DNA from: Meandrina meandrites
Lineage: Eukaryota > Cnidaria > Anthozoa > Scleractinia > Meandrinidae
Length of the DNA: 64,000 nt
Direction of reading: 5' to 3'
Assembly (NCBI GenBank): GCA_963693305.1
Contig: OY855903.1
Span: 33,702,251 to 33,766,250, forward strand
The position numbers and the translations under genes are program-made. The notes under the pieces are model-generated. The model made no database searches and was not told where the DNA came from. It saw only the letters and a list, made by a program, of their open reading frames with translations. Within the stretch, counting starts at the first letter, position 1. Each line of letters begins with the position of its first letter. Shown here piece after piece: positions 53,066-64,000 of the stretch.

Positions 53066-54889
53066 GTGGATAGTGTAGTTTGTTTTGCCAACACTTATCC
53101 GCTGGATAGCGATTTATCCGCTGGATAGCGTTATCCATCCTTTGAACAACTGGGGCCAGGAATGTTTTTCTCTGCGGCGTATTGGATGATACAATCTATC
53201 AGCTGGACATTTTCTCTGATAAATCTGCCCTTCATGAACCCTGTTTGATCATTATTGATAAGGCTGGGGGTACTGATTTTCAGCAATCTTGTAGTCCGTA
53301 TTGAGGAGAGTTATAGGATGCCAGTTTTTTATAAAGTAGAGTTCTGCATCGTTTTTTGGAATAAGCTTAATGATACCACGTCTTTGTGTTATGGAGAGGC
53401 AACCAGATTCAAAAGCGTATTTTAAGGCCAAAACTAACAGTGATGAAATGTCTTCCCGAAAAGTTTTATGAAATTCAGCTGGTAAGCCGTCTGTACCAGG
53501 CGTTTTGTCTAAAGTCATACTTTTTACAGCTTCTAGACATTCCTTTTCGGATAAGACACCTTTGCCGCTCTTTTGGTCCTTATGGCTTAGCACAGTGTCG
53601 TTAACTTGTTGAAAGAAGTCCTAATGCTCATGGGAGCTGTCACTGATTTTTGAAGTGTAAAGGCGTTTGTAGAACGATTCACATTCGGATAGGATTGCCT
53701 TGTCGGAAGTGACAAAATCTACATCGTTAATTTTAAGTTGACTAATTGTCCCTTGTTTAAAATGCCTCTTCTCAAGATTGAGAAAGTATTTGGTGTTTTT
53801 TCCTCCTTCATTGTACCATTGGGACTTTGATCTAAGAATTGCTCCCTTGGTCCAATATTCTACTATTTTTTCCAGCTCGCATTTTAATGTGTTAATTCTT
53901 ACTAAAATGTTCTGAATTTGGAGTTCGTTGTTGTTAGCCTTATCAAGTTTCTGTTCCAATATTGTGATTGACTTTTCCAGCTCATCTTCTTTCTTTTTTG
54001 TTGCAATTTTTTTTGATGCAGCATAAGAGATCGATTTCTCTCGCACTTTTAGCTTTACCATCTCCCAAAGTAAGGCGGGATTGACTGAGACATCATTTTC
54101 ATAATCTTTTACAGTTTTTTGGATTGTTGCCCTAATTTCTTCAGGTATCTGGCTTCAGCCAAAAGCGAGTTATTCAGCTTCCAAAAACCCTTTTCTCTTG
54201 GGTTTGAGGGCAGAGATAAGTTAACAGTGATCATGGAATGATCACTTTTAAACCCTGGAATAATGTCTGCCTGAGTTATGTTGCAAATAGATGACTGGCT
54301 TACTAGGAAAAAGTCAAGTCTACAGTGGATGTCAGGTTGCCGTAGGTGCCAGGTATATCTTATGGCATCCGGGTTGAGAATTCGCCATGCGTCAGACAGT
54401 TCTTTAGGCTTTCTGAGAAATCCTGGACGACCTTTAGAGCACGTTTATGTGTTCTGGCGAGGCCTCCTTTTTTGTCTTTCTCAAATTCAAGTACTAGATT
54501 GAAATCTCCTCCAATTATAATGTCTACACAATGAAGTTTGGATCATCCTCGTTGGGGGCGTATATGTTAGCCAATGTTAGAAGTTTACCATTTGCTTCAA
54601 TATCACGGATTATGAAGCGGCTCTTTGGGTCCGCAAAAAGCTCAAGAATCTGAAGATTAAAAGTGTTGTTGAAAAGAATGCTGACTCCGGCTTTGTTCCT
54701 CGAACAACAGCTGAAAAGCGTTTTTTAGCCCCATTCACTAGCCCATAGATCTATCGTATTTTCTGAACAATAAACCTCTTGCAGCATGTAAATTGAGAAT
54801 TGTTTTGATCTCAACCAATTAAACACCTCTCTTCTTTTGGTGTTATTTCCTAATCCCCTGACGTTATGTGATGCAATTTGCAGCTCCAT
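50990..54889 (-). mobile_element. L1/Tx1-like LINE ORF2, nearly complete but broken
   Basis: Starts at ATG 54889 with MELQIASHNVRGLGNNTKRR and YMLQEVYC, an APE-type endonuclease. The linker (54061-53621) has KSQWYNEGGKNTKYFLNLEK. The RT has TDGLPAEFHKTF (about 53500), LLLFIDFEKAFDS (about 52990), RQGCPLSPYLFTLSVEVLA and the catalytic SQYVDDTTLILDG (about 52690). The C-terminus has the zinc knuckle CNCAFCQDAPETLIHLFWA (about 51350). Several frameshifts and stops separate the blocks, and a MITE sits inside (53013-53155). It is the long relative of the truncated copy at 2801-3600. Confidence 0.85.
53013..53155. mobile_element. Palindromic MITE nested in LINE RT
   Basis: ccccagttgttcaaaggg at the left mirrors cctttgaacaactgggg at the right; subterminal 'ggataacgctatcc' motifs recur in both directions. 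The direct repeat ccagg flanks it (53008-53012 and 53156-53160). It splits AEKNIP from GLLLFIDFEKAF of the RT. A single similar end (caggccccagttgtttgaaa) occurs at about 56024. Confidence 0.85.
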
Positions 54890-55309
54890 TGTTTGATGTA
54901 GAATTTAAAGAATTTAGACCGACTGTTTTGCAATTGTGACTTATTAGCCTATATTTTTTTATCCTTGCACTCTTGTTTATAAAAATGTTTGTCTAGCTCC
55001 GAAAGTCTTGAAAAAACATCAAAATAAATAACGATTAAGTACTGTGCCAAGAAGGATAGACTAATCTCAAAGTCCACAAAACACTGGCAATAAAAACAGT
55101 TTTATACAAGAGAAATTGAACTTGTGATCAACTATTTATCCCAGGTTAGTGTTAATTGGCTTTTAAACAACCCAGCCCTGATCATCAAATTAGATTGGAG
55201 AGCATCTAAAGGCATCCCAATGCATTGAAATAAAGACAGAAAATATGAGGATTTTTTTGTGTGTTTTTACTAGCCCAAATTATCTAACTACAGTAGACAA
55301 ACAACCAAC

Positions 55310-55800
55310 CTGTGTAATACTGGTGGCAGCAAAGAATTCAATTTGGTATTCAACAAGCCCAAATGGCATTCTCTCTAATTGGAACAGGGGAACATCTGAA
55401 CCAGGATGAGTGTTTGCAATAAAAAAATCAAACTTGTAGAGCAGGTTGCTTTTTCCATGATCCTGAAGGTGTTTCATTGCTCTGACAGACTGTGATGCAA
55501 AGTCAGCAGGGTTTGTGTCTATGCCATTCTTAATGGCAAGTTTCAGAAGTGAGATGTTCATGATCTCAGTAAGACTTGTAGGTCTTATGATATAAATTTC
55601 TTTACATCCTCCACATCAGTAGCTGCAGTGCTTCCTGTAGTTGAGGTGAATGGCTGCTTGGCGGTTTCATCAAGGACTGGTGTTTTTGTCACCTTGTCTG
55701 CAACTGGAGGGAGTCTGCGCATCCTGTTACCTCTATCTTCTGACAGATCCAACTCCTCTTAGCAATCAGTTAACGTAAGCTTATCATGGACCTCTGCAGC
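55310..55800 (-). pseudogene. Transposon-type or unknown ORF with one frameshift
   Basis: Upper part (55800-55600) encodes ELDLSEDRGNRMRRLPPVAD and TDVEDVKKFIS. After a shift of two bases it continues RPTSLTEIMNISLLKLAIKN, GIDTNPADFASQSVRAM and LERMPFGLVEYQIEFFAATS, ending at a possible donor CAG|gttggt. The text is protein-like and resembles cnidarian proteins of unknown function. I cannot give it a role. Confidence 0.4.
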
Positions 55801-55809
55801 TTCCAGGCT

Positions 55810-56940
55810 GGGGAACTTGTTATTCAAAACATTATACACCCTGGCCTACATTCTTGAATCGGTAAATGTAAAAAAAAAACCGAGAGTTCCAAGTATGAAT
55901 TAAAGAATTTTTAAAAAATGTCATTTTTGCCGGTAGGCTAATACAACGAGTTAAAATTAAGATAAAAATCTGGTTAGAGCTTGTAAACAAGTAGACAACA
56001 ATGTAGTGCATATTTTAAATTCCAGGCCCCAGTTGTTTGAAAGCAAGGTTACACATTTGAAACTATACTTTGATGAATCTTGCTTTTGTCCTTAATTGCT
56101 TAATTGCCCAATTTGAAACTTAAAATTTAAACACATCGGAAAGTCAACCTTTTCAAGCTAGAGCTTAATACATGTACATGCATATAATTCATCAGCTGCC
56201 CTCATAGAGACTTTTTGACACAATAGTATAAGGCTATATATCACTATCAGGGCCAGTTACATTTACATTGTAATGCATTAATCATTCTCCTTCAAAGCAA
56301 ATGGCCCCCTTGTGTAATGTACAGTAAATACGTACTAAAAGTACATTTGAGCATGTCATGTTTTTAACATGATGTGCAGCATCCGCCCAGAATATGCATC
56401 ATTGGCCCTAAAGGCAGGCCATTGTTCATGTTGTCACCATATTTGCAAAGTACAAAAAAGATACACATCTGCAAACTTCTTGAGACAAGCCTTTTAAAGG
56501 ATAAAACGATGAAAGAGGAGGGGAAAGCTGTGACAGGGAAAAGAGGAACAGGAAAATTAGTGAAGGTTTGTCAAGATCAGTGGCAAAGGGAGACTCTTTT
56601 TCCTAAGCAAACATTAGCCATTCCAGTGGAAATGTCCACTGCTTATGCCATCATTAACTTTGCCCAAACAAGACAAGCCAATGTCACAGATGATATTGAG
56701 TACTCAGAGAAAGACTATGAGACACAACAGCTGTCATCAGCATTGTCACAGCAGGAGCCAGTATCATCACAAAGGGAAACTGAAGATTCTTTGACTGCTG
56801 TAGTAGCTAGGCTTATTTGCTATACAGCATGACTAGTTCATGTATGTTTTTCAGATTTAACTTGCCCCTACAAATGTGGCTGCTTCCATACCCTGCTGGA
56901 GCTGAAATGATCTGCGGTGGGGAATCCAGGTTCACTCTGT
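55810..56940. other. No gene supported
   Basis: An open frame at 56374-56832 (plus) begins with GTG rather than ATG, has no known domain and no partner exon. A degenerate MITE end lies at about 56024. Confidence 0.4.
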
Positions 56941-56951
56941 AAATGGCGGGG

Positions 56952-56964
56952 CAGTAGTAGCAGC

Positions 56965-57007
<43 letters not shown>

Positions 57008-57021
57008 ATAGTAGTAGCAGA
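56952..57021. repeat. (AGT)n microsatellite
   Basis: More than 15 near-perfect agt units. Confidence 0.95.
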
Positions 57022-57269
57022 GTCTTTATGTAACAAGGGTAGCACTTGATAGTTCAAAGGAGCTAGCAAACCAGTGGCCCTTCTAATCACAATAAAATAA
57101 CAATGATATAAAAATGTATATAAAATTAGTTATCTGTTAAAAACTATTAAAATATATACCTAAAAGTACAATAAAGGTAGCTAGCATAAAAATAGTAAAA
57201 TCTCCAGCAATGGCAGGATGGCAATAAGTAAGTCTGGAGGATGAACAAGTAAAGGATCCCAGATGGTCA

Positions 57270-58060
57270 TGGAGTCCTTTGGCCCCTGAAGGTTGACATT
57301 GTTTCAAATGTGGCCACAAGTACAGCAGCAGGAGTGTTCACAGGGATAAGAGCTAGCATGTGTGGTAGCTTGCTTGTTGGCTGCGTGAACCAGCGACATT
57401 TGCATGACAGATATTTCATCTTCTCAAGGTCTTGTTTGAGAGTTTGAGAATTAAAGCCCTGCCTCTCAAAGAAAGAAAAGAAAGAAGCCATTCCTTGGGG
57501 TTTTGTTAGGAAATTGATGTTGCCTGAATGGAGGTGTGGAAGGTGTAAAAACTGAAAGTAACTGGAAGTAACTGAAAGTAACTGGGTATCAGTTGCTTTG
57601 ACGTGAATGGAAGTGGAAATACGGATGCCAGAAATGTTGCTCGGTTTTGAAGATTGTATGTGTGAATTGCAGTGCAAGATGGAAATAAGAGAAAAATGCA
57701 ATGAATTCTTTGAAGTTTCGGAAGGCTGCAACATGCAACTCCTACCACATCATTAACGTATGGCTTATGAAGCTGAGGCACACAATCAGTGTACTGTTAA
57801 CTGATTTGGTCCTCAACGTACCCTGTGAAAAGGCATACATAGTTTGGGCCCATTTTTCTGACCATGGCAACTCCTCCCACCTGACGAGTTTGTGTTGTTG
57901 TGGGTGTTTTGAGAACAGGGCGTTTGTCTAAGGAATATGTCACATTTCCAGGCCACTGTTGTGCAGGATCAAGGTGTAGAGAGACTTAATGTCCATTGTG
58001 CAGAGAAAACGTTGAATGGTGTCATTGCTGCCAAACTGAAAACCATCAAAGATCTGAAAT
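57270..58060 (-). mobile_element. Penelope-like element remnant (RT)
   Basis: On the minus strand: FLCTMDIKSLYTLILHNSGL (the DIKSLYT.I.H motif), then THTSIQATSISYKTP-like text and SFFERQGFNSQTLKQDLEK, the region around the PYSQ..R and RGY motifs of Penelope-like RTs. Frames are broken repeatedly. It is a second, differently decayed copy compared with 42480-43530. Confidence 0.65.
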
Positions 58061-58068
58061 GCATGGTT

Positions 58069-59013
58069 AATTAACAATTATTCCATGAGCCCGCGTTGGA
58101 TACGAGGTGGTAAATAGCCAACGAGGCGCGAAGCGCCGAGTTGGCTATAACCACTCGTATCCAACAAGGGCGAATGGAATAATTGTTTTATTAAATTCTT
58201 CTTTAGTATAAATCAACTGGACATTTCATTTTGATGTAAACGAAGTGATAGTATGAGGAGGCGGGAAAATTTGTGGCGCGGTGTTCACTTTTTGAGTTGA
58301 ATGAAACACGCGAGGAAAGCGAGCGAGAGAGTTTTCTTCTGAAGATTTTCCTCGGAAAATCTCCTCGTAAATCGTCTTTTCATCCTGGAAAATTGTGACA
58401 ACAATTAAGGTTTACGGGAAGATCCGAAGCAATAGCTTTTCTGGAAATTATACTCCTTGTGCAAGACGAGCGAAGCAAGTGTTTACATATGGTACTTGTT
58501 TACGGCTCCACGGCTGTCATCAAGACTACTACATTATGCTGAAACGAAATTGCACTCAGATTCGATGAAGTTTATTGAAGTATAAAATTAAGGTAACAGG
58601 CTTAACTGAAGTGCTGAGCCACATTTACGTCTAACACTGAATGAAATTGTGTCAGTTTTCTGGTCTTTCCGTAAATTATTTGCTGCTTTTCTTCTTCGTC
58701 CGGTCGCTCTTGCTGTACATTTACAAGTATTTTAATTAAACATTTCGCATCAATCCTTTCAGTTATACGCATTTTGTGGTATTTGTGTGGTTTTAGGGTA
58801 GGCGATTATTTCTTGTATAAGCTTATAAACCTCGCCAAATTTGCATTTTTCTGATGGAACTTTCGCTTCCCGCAGGAAAATTTTTAAACTGAGCGGCACT
58901 TGCCGCACTCGTTTCCCATATAAGGTCAAACGCAGGTATAATGGCTGATAACCGAGATCTAGTGAACCAATCAGAAAGCTAGAATTGCATTATCTGAGGT
59001 TGAGAATTTAATA
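58069..59013. mobile_element. Non-autonomous element with terminal hairpin
   Basis: The left end carries an almost perfect hairpin: attattccatgagcccg / cgaatggaataat outside, gttggatacgag / ctcgtatccaac, and tagccaac / gttggcta around gcgcgaagcgc. The right end has accaatcagaaagctagaat. No long frame. It resembles the nested element at 18268-18745 in layout. Confidence 0.6.
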
Positions 59014-59449
59014 ATATCCTTTATGTATGTTATGAGGTTACATATGAGTGGAGAAATGACCTGGTCTAACTAGGACATGATGTTTTCGATTGGGCAACTA
59101 CATGCTGAAACAACTGGAGGGCTTAGTGCTCTAATTATCAAAATTTGGGATATCCTGGACTTCATTTCTCCAAATTTTTAGAATAATAATATCACAGTCA
59201 ATAATATTGTTTGTTACGAAAAATTGATCCTGTCATTAACCATTGATATTCCAGCAGCTCAATTCTATAACTTTGGGCAATAAAACTGCTGGAGTCTTTG
59301 GGATAGACTTCAAAGAAAAAAGAAAAAGGGTTCCAATCATCATTAATTAATATAATAGAAAAAGAAAACAAAAGAAAGGTGGTAATAATAGTCTTATTTA
59401 GTTTTAGCGTATCATCTCATATAACTTTAGTCATTGGAGAACTATCTTG

Positions 59450-60164
59450 TGGAGATCTGCAGGTTTTTAATGCGTCTGAGTAAGACTTGTGTGGTTTTGA
59501 TGCTTCAAAACACTGGTTCCAGGATCCAGAAGAGGTTGAGGCCAATAGCTGTGGGGGTTCAAGACTGGGAAGCTTGATGTTGCAGGAGTTGCAGTGGCCC
59601 CGACGATGCAGTTGAAAATGCAATCCTTGATGTGCGCCACAGAGAATCCAATTTTATGTCTTTTGATATGTTTATTGTCGTGTAATATCTCTTGGCTTAT
59701 GTTTGCATTGTTTACAAAATTAACGCTGGCATAGGAATGAGTCTGCCTTGTTCTGCTGTTAAGTTGAGAATGCTTACTGTGATAGCCATCTTTACTTGCT
59801 GGTTGATGAGTGTTTGAAAGTTGTCAAAACAGTAATCAAGTGTTGAATGCTCATTGTCATTAGTCCCAGCATGAATGGCCAGTGTGGATGGATTATCAAA
59901 ATATTTGTTGCAAACTGTTTCAGTTGCAGAAGTCTTTGTCAGAGTATAACATCTAAATTTTGCTGGGTCAATAAATTTTACATCTTTAGTTTTGCTACTA
60001 ATAAACAGCTTTAAGGTATTGAAGAACTCCCTTGGGTTGGATTTGAGCTCCTCTGATTTAACAAACAAGTATGACATTTCTCCTTTCCCATGTTGAAATA
60101 TTCCTGTTCTTTCTTTTGAGTTCCAAATTCTCAGGTGTTTGGATTTTCGCACACTGAGTGCCAT
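59450..60164 (-). mobile_element. Retroelement ORF fragment with GTND motif
   Basis: The frame 60164-59712 has SNPREFFNTLKLFISSKTKD and STLAIHAGTNDNEHSTLDYC; past a stop it continues in another frame with NISKDIK-like text. The GTND is like block III of SGNH/GDSL-type domains found in ORF1 of some LINEs. Decayed; assignment is tentative. Confidence 0.35.
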
Positions 60165-60554
60165 TTGAAAGACAAAACAGAGGTACCGGAGCCTGGGAAC
60201 AAGTGTGGCTCGGATGACATGCTCGGTGGTTTTACGGATGTGTTTACACTATGAATTCTCTTGATTTACAGTGATGTTTGCTACTTCAGCTGAGATAGTT
60301 GTTGCTTTTTTGTCGAAAAATCGAAATGATATCCAAAAAGGACGATATGTTGTCACCTGCGGACTTGGCAGAGTGTGTTTCAAACATAAAAGAATTGCAA
60401 AATGAAACATCTGATTAAAAACCAATGACACTAATGGAAGTGTAGTTGGACCTGTCCAACTGAAAGCCGATAACGCTTTGTCATACAAGCGCTGGCGTGA
60501 CAAGGACGATCGAAGTTCAGTGAAGCAGATTTGAATGGGAAATTCCCTGAAATT

Positions 60555-62384
60555 AATTGTGACCTCTCACGCGAAAACGTGCCTAACGGTATCCGTTCAA
60601 ACGGCCGAACACACAGCAAGCGAACGGATGAGAAACGGGTAGGCAAGCCGCTCGAAACGGATAAAGCGAACGGCTGAACGGATGCAGAAAATTTTCGAAT
60701 GGATGAGGTTGAACGGCTGAACAGATGAAGAAAATTTTTCGAACGGACGAGGTCGAACGGCTGAACGGATGAAGAAAATTTTTGAACGGATGAGGTCGAA
60801 CGGCTGAACGGATGAAGAAAATTTTCGAACGGATAAGGTCGAACGGCTGAAGAAAATTTTTGAATGGATAGGGTCGAACGGATGAACGGCTAAAGGAAAT
60901 TTTTGAACGGCAGACGTTGAACGGCTCCTACATGAACCAGTTCATACACAGCAATGGTGCTGTTTCCGCTCTATTTACATTTGGAGTCGCCGCCGAGAAT
61001 GTAACACTACCGGCTGTTCAGGAAGTCAAAATCTTTCGAATTTGCTTGGTGCATTCCTGTTTTTTAAAAGAAAATAAACATCGAAGGGCAAAACAGCAGA
61101 AGCGTAGATAAAAAGTAAAATAACAATCGTGACACTGTGAGACAACTCGACGCGTGGAGGTCACACTTCTGTCGGAATGTGCTGTGTCAGCGACTGAGAA
61201 TGTTGTTTAAAATTCACGTATATGTATACTTGAAAGGTATTATTACACCACAAATGTCTGGATATTTATTATTTCTTTCAACTTTGCCCCACAGATCGGA
61301 TATATAAGAAGCCAAATCAATGTTTTGATCGTCAAGTTGTTTCCCTGCATACACATGTCTGGGACGGCGGGACATAATGCACGTGCTTCATTTCTTAACT
61401 TTTCAATATTCAAATGTAAGCCGCAAATGTTAACACTGATTGCCGACCAAGCGATCTGAGCGTCCAGTTTCAAACTGACCGAAAAACGTTACAGTGGGAT
61501 ATGAATTATTCTTATCTGCAAAAGAAACAAAACCTGTAGCCGAACAACAAAGTAAACAACTCATGCATAATCAACGATGAACGTTTCACGAAAGATAAGA
61601 CATTTCCTGCAAATGTCATTGATTCCCTGATCTTCCGTAAAACTTTAATTCGATCGTAGTGAGCGTTCACAAACTTGCATGTAAGAAACAAACTTTTTAT
61701 GTGTTTGTTTTCATGACTACATATTTCAACTTTGCCGCGAATGTTATAATCGCTGTCACGCTTGTTGCTGACAGCCGTATTACAACTTATGAAGTTTTCA
61801 TCCCGGTAAAAGCCAAGTTGATTGAATAAAACTCAAGTCTTGAATAAAACGTTTATCGATAATCGAAAGATAGCTCAGGAGCAGAAAAAGAACTGTGATT
61901 ATAATATTCCTGAGGTGTTTGTAAACAACACATAATTTCATTCGTAACGCTACGTAATGGCGAATACTATTAAATGCCTTCTTTATTTGACAAAGTTGTT
62001 CAATGTGAGTGGCTGAACGGATGGCGCTAGCCTGAACGGTTGCCCTTTTTTTCTGAACGGATAGCTCAATCCATTCGAACTGTCCGTTTGGCTGACAACT
62101 TTTTCTGAACGGATAGCCCGAGACGTTCGAACGGCTGACAATTTTTTCTGAATGGATAGCCCGAACCGTTCGAACGGCTGGCAATTTTTTTGAACGGATA
62201 GCTCGAGCCGTTTGAACGGCTGGCAATTTTTTTTGAACGGATAGCTCAAACGGTTCGAACGGCTGACAATTTTTTCTGAACAGATAGCTCGACCTGTTCG
62301 AACAGCCGACGAACGGCTAACGAAGGGCTATCTGTTCAGAAACAGCTAGCCGTTAGGCACGTTTTCGTGTGAAAGGTCACAATT
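60555..62384. mobile_element. Foldback-like element with GAACGG-repeat arms
   Basis: 35-bp terminal inverted repeats (aattgtgacctctcacgcga... and its mirror ending ggtcacaatt), two mismatches by eye. Inside each end lies an array of units like gaacggctgaacggatgaag (60600-60930) or, in the other orientation, gaacggatagctcgaaccg (62020-62330). The centre (60930-61980) has no recognisable transposase. AATT at both borders may be the target duplication or part of the ends. Confidence 0.75.
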
Positions 62385-62389
62385 ACTAG

Positions 62390-63205
62390 CATTGTTATTG
62401 TTTCCAAAAGCACATATATCCACAGGCTTTGATTATTGGGACGGGATCCGCAATAACCTCTGTTTACGCTCATCCTGATAGTTATTAGTAGAGATTAGAA
62501 TCTCATTTTTATTTTGAAGGTGTTCTTGTGGGGAATGTGGAAATATTTTCTGAAGTGTGAGAGTATAGCACGACATATTTAATTTATTTAGATAGCGAGA
62601 TAAGATTTCTGCGAACCCAAGACTTTAAGACTTTTAGACTTTCTTAAATACGAAACCGAAAATTTCCTGTCCAAGGCATTTCTGCTTTTTGTAAGTTCGC
62701 CCTATGGTGTGTTTAACCCGCCTTTATGCGGAGGAATGCGGTTTAGGAATGAGATATAACTCTTGATTACAGCGCGACCGCCAGGCCGTGTAGAGAGTGG
62801 CGAAATAAACAGAGCTAAACCAGCAGGATACATAAAAATTAATGTAAATGACAACATTGGAAGCACGCTACATCACCTACATGTAAACAAACAACCATTT
62901 CTAACTCAGTCAAGGCAAATGTGGATACCATATTTTGCGTATTCCCCAGATGGTTTCATTCATGTCTGGTAATCATTCATTTCTAGCATTTGGGAAAGGA
63001 AAGGAATCCTACATGTACCTTACAAATGGGAGTGGATTTGCTACCCTTAAACTTGAGACAAAGTTGTTTAATAAAGCAATAACACACATATTGTTGACCT
63101 GGCATGATTGCTTAAGTCACTTTAACTCGCTTTCGGGTAGTCAGAGGAGAATGATAAAGGGACCACCATATCGTTTGTCGAGATAAAGCCTTTAATTAGT
63201 TTTCT
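62390..63205. other. No feature recognised
   Basis: Open frames at 62763-62972 and 62935-63186 (plus) have no known domain and no splice support. Confidence 0.4.
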
Positions 63206-63210
63206 TTTCG

Positions 63211-63315
63211 CTGCCATTTTGGATTTTTATGACATGTTACGGCTCCCGCTATTGTTTGGAAACTTCCCAACAATAGTGGGAGGCGTAACACGTCTTAAAA
63301 TCCAAAATGGTGGCA
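63211..63315. mobile_element. Short hairpin MITE
   Basis: ccattttggatttttatgac, then gttacggctcccgctattgtt, mirrors aacaatagtgggaggcgtaac and ttaaaatccaaaatgg around a 10-base loop. Arms of about 47 bp. Confidence 0.8.
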
Positions 63316-63319
63316 CACT

Positions 63320-64000
63320 GGAAATTTTAAAGCCATAAACTTTTCCATTTATTGTTGTTATTAAATGTTATGTCTCCCTTGACCTGTAAAATTTGGAATT
63401 TTGGCATCATTTCATACAATTCAACGTCAACTTGTTGTAAGAGTGGAGGTTTCTTTTAAGAGGGGCATTACTGTTCACTGTACTCTCAAAGAGTATACCA
63501 GTAATCACACTGGTTGTCTATATTGCTATATAATTCTTCCACATGCCACGGTGTGTCATGCCAAATGACCCACCATAATTTTAAAGTAATACAATCACAC
63601 TTAGGAAAACATCATGAGATTACCAAATAACCCATCATGGGATCAGCGTTCCCCCAAGAGTGGAGTGACTGTGTTGATCAAGACTTTTGCTATGAGTGTT
63701 CTTTTTGAGTTATTTTTTTAAAAGAATAACTCTTAGTCGGCATGAAGACGTGTTTGGCTATTAAGTGGATGGTTGAGTGGATCATTCATGTATCGATTTC
63801 ACACCAATCAGATTTGGGATTCTATCAAGGACCAATCAAATTGCGGCTTGTATATATGGATCGTTTTTATGAATATTTGTTTTCGGTTCAAGATATGGCC
63901 ATTTTTGTTTTGCTATAGATTTGACCTTATTGGGCCGTGTTGGTCTGAAGCCTCTATTACAAGTCTTGATTTTTATGTAGCTTTGGGTGAGAACATTGTG
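63320..64000. other. No feature recognised
   Basis: AT-rich sequence to the end of the window. attaagtgg / accaatcagatttgg-type text near 63760-63840 looks repeat-like only. Confidence 0.35.

Noticed and set aside
56374..56832. 152-codon plus-strand frame as a gene
   Set aside because: It starts with GTG, shows no domain, and no splice partner is visible.

Overview
The window reads as nuclear DNA of an animal, most likely an anthozoan cnidarian and probably a stony coral. It is AT-rich with many spliced exons. It carries a receptor tyrosine kinase of a style known from cnidarians and a dense mix of LINEs, Penelope-like elements, a Ty3/gypsy element, tRNA-derived SINEs and many hairpin or TTAA-flanked MITEs. 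The species cannot be fixed from the sequence alone.

Positions 494-24268 (minus strand) hold one long receptor tyrosine kinase locus. I could chain 20 exons with good splice sites, and the reading phase agrees at every junction (about 1,593 codons; the last kinase exon or exons lie beyond position 1). The predicted protein has a possible start exon, then an ectodomain module (two Cys-rich exons, a short linker exon, a LamG-like exon and two near-identical FN3 exons). A second module follows (the same Cys-rich, linker and LamG exons, then two different FN3 exons), then a transmembrane exon and a split kinase domain with all the catalytic motifs that lie in the window. The ectodomain module is therefore duplicated, and within the upstream module the FN3 exon is duplicated again. 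Introns are packed with insertions: LINE fragments, four TTAA-type MITEs, SINE-like units and hairpins.

Positions 24360-33470 contain no convincing host gene. They hold a large inverted repeat (24443-26079), a pogo-like end, an L2-like LINE 3' end and a short-TIR MITE. Positions 33474-38062 are a young, complete Ty3/gypsy retrotransposon with 151-bp LTRs that differ at one base, a 5-bp target duplication, and a gag-pol frame broken by one in-frame TAG near its end.

Positions 38063-64000 are repeat-rich. They include a piggyBac-like Cys-rich terminal exon (40442-40812), a three-exon gene for a stand-alone P2X7-type intracellular domain (41222-46165, frame-disturbed in exon 3), Penelope-like RT remnants, a decayed transposon-type ORF (46840-47235), a near full-length but broken L1/Tx1-like LINE (50990-54889) with a MITE nested in it, another broken ORF (55310-55800), a hairpin-ended repeat (58069-59013) and an 1.8-kb foldback-like element whose arms are arrays of a GAACGG-type repeat (60555-62384).
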